This document shows positions 53,168 through 56,541 of a stretch of 56,541 nt of DNA, piece by piece. Under the pieces are notes generated by a model. It was not told the origin of the DNA. It searched no databases and saw only the letters and a program-made list of their open reading frames with translations. Both the position numbers and the translations under genes were made by a program. How positions within the stretch are numbered: position 1 is the stretch's first letter; every line of letters starts with the position of its first letter. The stretch is from contig JAFGII010000004.1 in the NCBI GenBank assembly GCA_016929695.1, forward strand, positions 1-56,541, in the 5' to 3' direction. The stretch is from Ignavibacteria bacterium (GTDB lineage: Bacteria; Bacteroidota; Ignavibacteria; Tepidaquicellales; Tepidaquicellaceae).

Positions 53168-53506
53168 TTAAATTTCTATTATCTTCTTATTAATTGATTT
53201 GTTATAAATATTCAAAATCGTTTCTTCAATCAGCGGTGCATATTTAATAATTGTTTCGGGTTTATTATCTCTGATTTTTAGAAATATGAAAAACATATTC
53301 AGTTTATCCAGATTTTGCTGATATTTCATTTTTGAATCCAGAGTAATAAACACATTAAATTCGTTATCATCAGCAATTTTCAATAACTTACCATTATTAA
53401 ATGCTATCCAGTTCATACCTCTGACAGTTTTTACAATAAATTTATTTTCTAAATTAATAAAGTCCTTAAATGAAACAGGGAGGCATTCATCTATTAATAT
53501 TTTCAT
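53168..53506 (-). CDS. DUF5615 PIN-like toxin
   Basis: The 112-residue protein begins MKILIDECLPVSF with the first acidic residues of a PIN-like nuclease. The DxxxITLDSKM segment (around residues 50-60) holds the second acidic site. These and its size match DUF5615 (Mut7-C-related) proteins. They are usually found with a DUF433 partner as a toxin-antitoxin pair, and that partner lies directly upstream, overlapping by 4 bases (ATGA). The toxin is expected to cut RNA. Genomic location among housekeeping genes is unremarkable. Confidence 0.85.
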   Translation of the reverse strand: MKILIDECLPVSFKDFINLENKFIVKTVRGMNWIAFNNGKLLKIADDNEFNVFITLDSKMKYQQNLDKLNMFFIFLKIRDNKPETIIKYAPLIEETILNIYNKSINKKIIEI

Positions 53507-53730
53507 TTATCTGCAACGAATAAAGGGTAGTTGTTTTCAAGATACTTAAGGGAAATTTCCAGGAGTTGAATTACATATTTATTTTCTACACTTGGATAGT
53601 TCCCAAGAAAATCAGTTATTGATTTTCCTGCTTCCAGGTATTCAAATAATATTTTTATCGGTACCCGGGAATTTCTAAAAACCGGTTCACCCCCGAGTAT
53701 TTCTTTATCTATTATATACGGATAATTCAT
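53503..53730 (-). CDS. DUF433 antitoxin
   Basis: The 75-residue protein has the DUF433 pattern: PYIIDKEILGGEPVFRNSRVPIKILFEYLEAGKSITDFLGNYPSVENKYVIQLLEISLKYL. The GGEPVF..SRVPI signature is exact. DUF433 proteins contain a small helix-turn-helix-like fold and pair with DUF5615 toxins, whose gene overlaps its end by 4 bases. The antitoxin probably neutralises the toxin and represses the pair. The 93 bases between it and the FTCD gene hold no obvious gene. Confidence 0.9.
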   Translation of the reverse strand: MNYPYIIDKEILGGEPVFRNSRVPIKILFEYLEAGKSITDFLGNYPSVENKYVIQLLEISLKYLENNYPLFVADK

Positions 53731-53823
53731 TATGACTTTTTGTAAAATATAAAGTCATTTTGAATAAATTACAATATAATTTTAAAATAATTTATTGAAA
53801 TAAACCGGATGAAATACGAATCA

Positions 53824-55440
53824 TCATCTGCTGCCCAGTATCTTCACTACTTTTTTGAAATTTTTTCCAGTTCTATCCATAATTTCTTCGCCTTCTTTAA
53901 TAACATTATTTTTATATTTTTCATCTTTTATCTGAGGGAGGTTAATCAGTACATTTCTGTGAGCACCCCAGATACCTGTTTCAAGAATTTTGGCGCCGAC
54001 TTCGAGGTCGCTTTTCGATGAAATATTTCCGACTTTTGCCATTTCGAGTAACCACTGCCAGCATTCATCTCCGAGTCTCATAACTTTGAGCGGAACATCA
54101 ATTGCTTTTTTCAGACCTTCCTGCATTTTTTCGTTTCGCAATTTTTTCTCTTCATCGGTAGTTTTCGGCATTTTCACAGCGAGCATATAATCATTGAAAG
54201 CATTAGTATCGGCATCAATCATAGAAATCAGTTCCTTCATTTTTTCGTGAAGCGGCGGAATAAACTTTCTCATTTTCGAATCGAGATGTTCAAATTTTTT
54301 CGAGCCGTAACTCATCCATCCCATCATCGCACCGAGTCCTGCACCGAGGGAAGCCGCGAGAGCAGAGACGCTGCCGCCTCCCGGTGCTGATGTTCTTGCA
54401 CCGACAAGTTCGATAAAATCCCTCACTGTCATTCCCGCAAGCGGTTCATTAGCATCTTCCTGAATCATATATTCGATAATTCTTTTTTCCGGAATGAATT
54501 TCGAAATTGAACTCAGACCGAGTCTTTCGACGACGAGCCGTATTTTCCGTGCTTCATCAATAATAAACAAATTTTCTTTTTTAATATAATAATCCGCAGC
54601 GAGCAGCATTGCTTCGAGCGGAATCAGACCGACGAGTTCACTGCCGCAAACGGCAAGGTTTAATTCCTTCGCATCCTTAACGCATTCTTCAAAAGCGAGA
54701 TGCGGAGGAGTAATTTTGTAATTATCCAGATTGATAGAGACCTGTGCCATATTATATTCATCCACATACCAGCCGATTGCTTTTATTGCCTTCAGGCGTC
54801 CGGGTTCATCCGGTCCCCTGCCTTGCTCACGTATATTTAATGCAATGCGGTGTGCCTGTTCTTTCGTACCGAGAATATTTACGTTATAAGCAATGAGGAA
54901 AAATCTGACGCCCGTAACCATCGCACCGAATTTAGGATTAAACTCCTGCGGACCGAAATCGGGTTTCCATTCCGGTTTATAAATTTTATCTTTAATGCCT
55001 TCATATTCGCCTGCGCGTATTTGTCTCAACGCTTTTCTTTCGGGATTATCGGATGCTTCCTCGTACAAATACACAGGGAGATTAAGTTCTTTTCCGACTT
55101 TTTCGCCGAATTTTTTTGAAACTTCCACGCATTCCTCAATAGTAACATTGGCAACGGGTACGAACGGGCAAACATCCACGGCGCCCATTCTCGGATGCTC
55201 TCCGGAATGAGTCGTCATATCAATCAATTCAAACGCTTTTTTTGTAAACTCAAACGCTCCTTCGATAACAGATTCCGTATCGCCTACAAACGTAAACACG
55301 GTTCTGTTAGTGGACTTACCAGGGTCAACATCCAGCAAAGTAACTCCTTTAACTTTTCTTACTGCTTCAGCACAGGCATTAATAATATCCTGATTTCTTC
55401 CTTCCGAAATATTCGGCACGCATTCAACTATTTTTTTCAT
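53824..55440 (-). CDS. ftcD: Bifunctional glutamate formiminotransferase / formiminotetrahydrofolate cyclodeaminase
   Basis: This 538-residue fusion matches FTCD. The N-terminal formiminotransferase (about 1-180: MKKIVECVPNISEGRN, THSGEHPRMGAVDVCPF, NLPVYLYEEAS) is followed by its second subdomain (GPDEPGRLKAIKAIGWYVDEY, to about 300). The C-terminal cyclodeaminase (about 340-538) has RDFIELVGARTSAPGGGSVSA, DADTNAFNDYMLAVKMP and later helices. It transfers the formimino group from formiminoglutamate to tetrahydrofolate and deaminates it, the last part of histidine breakdown to glutamate. No hutHUI genes are adjacent in the window. Confidence 0.95.
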   Translation of the reverse strand: MKKIVECVPNISEGRNQDIINACAEAVRKVKGVTLLDVDPGKSTNRTVFTFVGDTESVIEGAFEFTKKAFELIDMTTHSGEHPRMGAVDVCPFVPVANVTIEECVEVSKKFGEKVGKELNLPVYLYEEASDNPERKALRQIRAGEYEGIKDKIYKPEWKPDFGPQEFNPKFGAMVTGVRFFLIAYNVNILGTKEQAHRIALNIREQGRGPDEPGRLKAIKAIGWYVDEYNMAQVSINLDNYKITPPHLAFEECVKDAKELNLAVCGSELVGLIPLEAMLLAADYYIKKENLFIIDEARKIRLVVERLGLSSISKFIPEKRIIEYMIQEDANEPLAGMTVRDFIELVGARTSAPGGGSVSALAASLGAGLGAMMGWMSYGSKKFEHLDSKMRKFIPPLHEKMKELISMIDADTNAFNDYMLAVKMPKTTDEEKKLRNEKMQEGLKKAIDVPLKVMRLGDECWQWLLEMAKVGNISSKSDLEVGAKILETGIWGAHRNVLINLPQIKDEKYKNNVIKEGEEIMDRTGKNFKKVVKILGSR

Positions 55441-55512
55441 ATCAGATTAAAATTTATAAAATAATATAAAATACAAAAATACGTTATTATTACGAAATTT
55501 TTGAGGGAAAAT

Positions 55513-56367
55513 TCAGGACACTGTTTGATAAAGAATTTCCAGAAATTCGCCTACGCCGTCTTCTTCATTTGTCCCGTTAGTAATAAAATGCGCCATGTGT
55601 TTAAGTTCCGGAACCGCATTCTGAAGTGCGACATTAAAGCCGCCGTATTCGAATAAGTCCCTGTCATTATACCAGTCCCCTATTACGGCTATTTCTTCTT
55701 TACGTACATTCAGATGTTTTGCCAGTTTCATCAGACCGGTTTTTTTAGTTGTACCTGATTTTCTTATTTCCAGATGATAGACGCCGTATCTTGAACTTGA
55801 CCTGTAATACCTTGCGGTAAGAAAAAGTCTGTACGGGAAGTTCATTCTTTTCTGAATATGCTTGATTACTTTCTTTTCATTGCCGAGCATAATTATTTCC
55901 AGAACCTGGTCTTTGTAATTATCATAAGAGTCAACGAGTTTGTAATTCGAGCCGAGTCTGTACATAAAATCTTTCAACACTGAATTATCTTCTGTATATA
56001 AGATATCGTCGTTATAACATAAAGCAACTCTTACGTAATGTTTAGAAGCAAGTTCGAGTGCTTTCTCGACTTTCTTCTCAGGAATAATAGCTTTTGAAAG
56101 GACAGTACCGTTTAACCCTCTGATTAAAGCACCATTAATGGTCATAAAAGGTATTTTTATATCCAGTTCTTTTGCATATCCTGCTACAGAAGAATGAATT
56201 CTTTGTGTGGCAAAAGTAAACAGAATACCCTTCTCTTGCAATTTTTTCACATAGAGTTTAGTCTGCTGCCCGATTTTGTTATTCTGATTCGTAAGTGTCC
56301 CGTCAACGTCGCAGACAACGAGTTTTATAGTTCTTAATTTTCTGTCTATATTTTTCTTCGATAACAT
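55513..56367 (-). CDS. HAD superfamily hydrolase, Cof-type phosphatase
   Basis: Motif I is LVVCDVDGTLTN, motif III/IV is VAVIGDWYNDRDLFEYGG, and the Cof-type alpha/beta cap (RGLNGTVLSKAIIPEKKV, YNDILYTEDNSV) lies between. With ATG at 56367 the protein is 284 residues (MLSKKNIDRKLRTIK); the frame extends to 56469, but the extra 34 residues are not typical. Such enzymes are magnesium-dependent phosphatases of sugar phosphates or nucleotides; the substrate is not identified. Beyond it, 56368-56541 has no gene. Confidence 0.9.
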   Translation of the reverse strand: MLSKKNIDRKLRTIKLVVCDVDGTLTNQNNKIGQQTKLYVKKLQEKGILFTFATQRIHSSVAGYAKELDIKIPFMTINGALIRGLNGTVLSKAIIPEKKVEKALELASKHYVRVALCYNDDILYTEDNSVLKDFMYRLGSNYKLVDSYDNYKDQVLEIIMLGNEKKVIKHIQKRMNFPYRLFLTARYYRSSSRYGVYHLEIRKSGTTKKTGLMKLAKHLNVRKEEIAVIGDWYNDRDLFEYGGFNVALQNAVPELKHMAHFITNGTNEEDGVGEFLEILYQTVS

Positions 56368-56541
56368 TTTTTTCTGTTTGCCCCCCCTCTGTACAAATAT
56401 AATTTTTAGGTATCTTAAATAAAATATAATAATTATTGAGGTCCAATGTGCGGAGCCATCTCTGTCCAAAAACGGAAAACGAAATGTAGATAAAAAAAGA
56501 GGGCTATTGATTAAATTTGTAAAAAAATATTAATCAAATAA

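Overview
The window is AT-rich bacterial DNA with densely packed genes. It most resembles a member of the Ignavibacteria / Chlorobi-Bacteroidetes group. Four large secreted proteins end in the type IX secretion (Por) C-terminal sorting domain with the NYPNPFNP signature typical of that group. Supporting signs are TonB-dependent outer-membrane receptors, lipoproteins, many genes without an evident Shine-Dalgarno sequence, and frequent TTG/GTG starts. The placement is an inference from protein style; no rRNA or tRNA gene was found.

Layout. 1-2223: the end of an M13 metallopeptidase, a META-domain lipoprotein, the nucleotide-pool sanitiser RdgB and a NYN-LOTUS RNA-binding/nuclease-type protein. 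2224-7879: a secreted Asp-box beta-propeller protein and a heterodimeric ABC exporter with one degenerate ATPase site. 8078-12492: a small membrane-anchored protein, a TonB receptor and a second secreted Asp-box protein. 12550-18268 (minus): the classical rimP-nusA-infB-rbfA-truB translation/transcription operon, with a terminator-like hairpin just in front of rimP and no canonical start codon for truB. 18651-23895 (plus): 3-methyladenine glycosylase, beta-CASP nuclease, glycogen synthase, a lipoprotein and a methyltransferase. 23986-29531: a TonB-type outer-membrane protein, a dicarboxylate/glutamate symporter, a DUF971 protein and an MFS exporter. 29864-37666: a secreted FG-GAP protein, Aat, and the methylmalonyl-CoA mutase module meaB-mutB-mutA. 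38084-45194: dodecin, a secreted subtilase, an amidohydrolase-fold protein that has lost its metal ligands, IspD and QueA. 45529-52195 (plus): cytidylate kinase, ribosomal protein S1, the phospholipid genes psd-pssA-pgsA, an HU/IHF protein, RuvX and an AlbA_2 regulator. 52523-56367: a small outer-membrane-type protein, a DUF433/DUF5615 toxin-antitoxin pair, bifunctional glutamate formiminotransferase/cyclodeaminase and a HAD phosphatase.

Most genes are housekeeping. The most interesting signals lie between or behind them. The rpsA leader can form two mutually exclusive hairpins that either bury or expose a Shine-Dalgarno sequence, which looks like a translational switch on S1. A conserved-looking amidohydrolase pseudoenzyme sits in a gene run with ispD and queA. 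A structured leader with a terminator precedes rimP. Several small palindromic or duplicated intergenic elements look like interspersed repeats. Two very small open frames (32 and about 50 codons) may be real short proteins.
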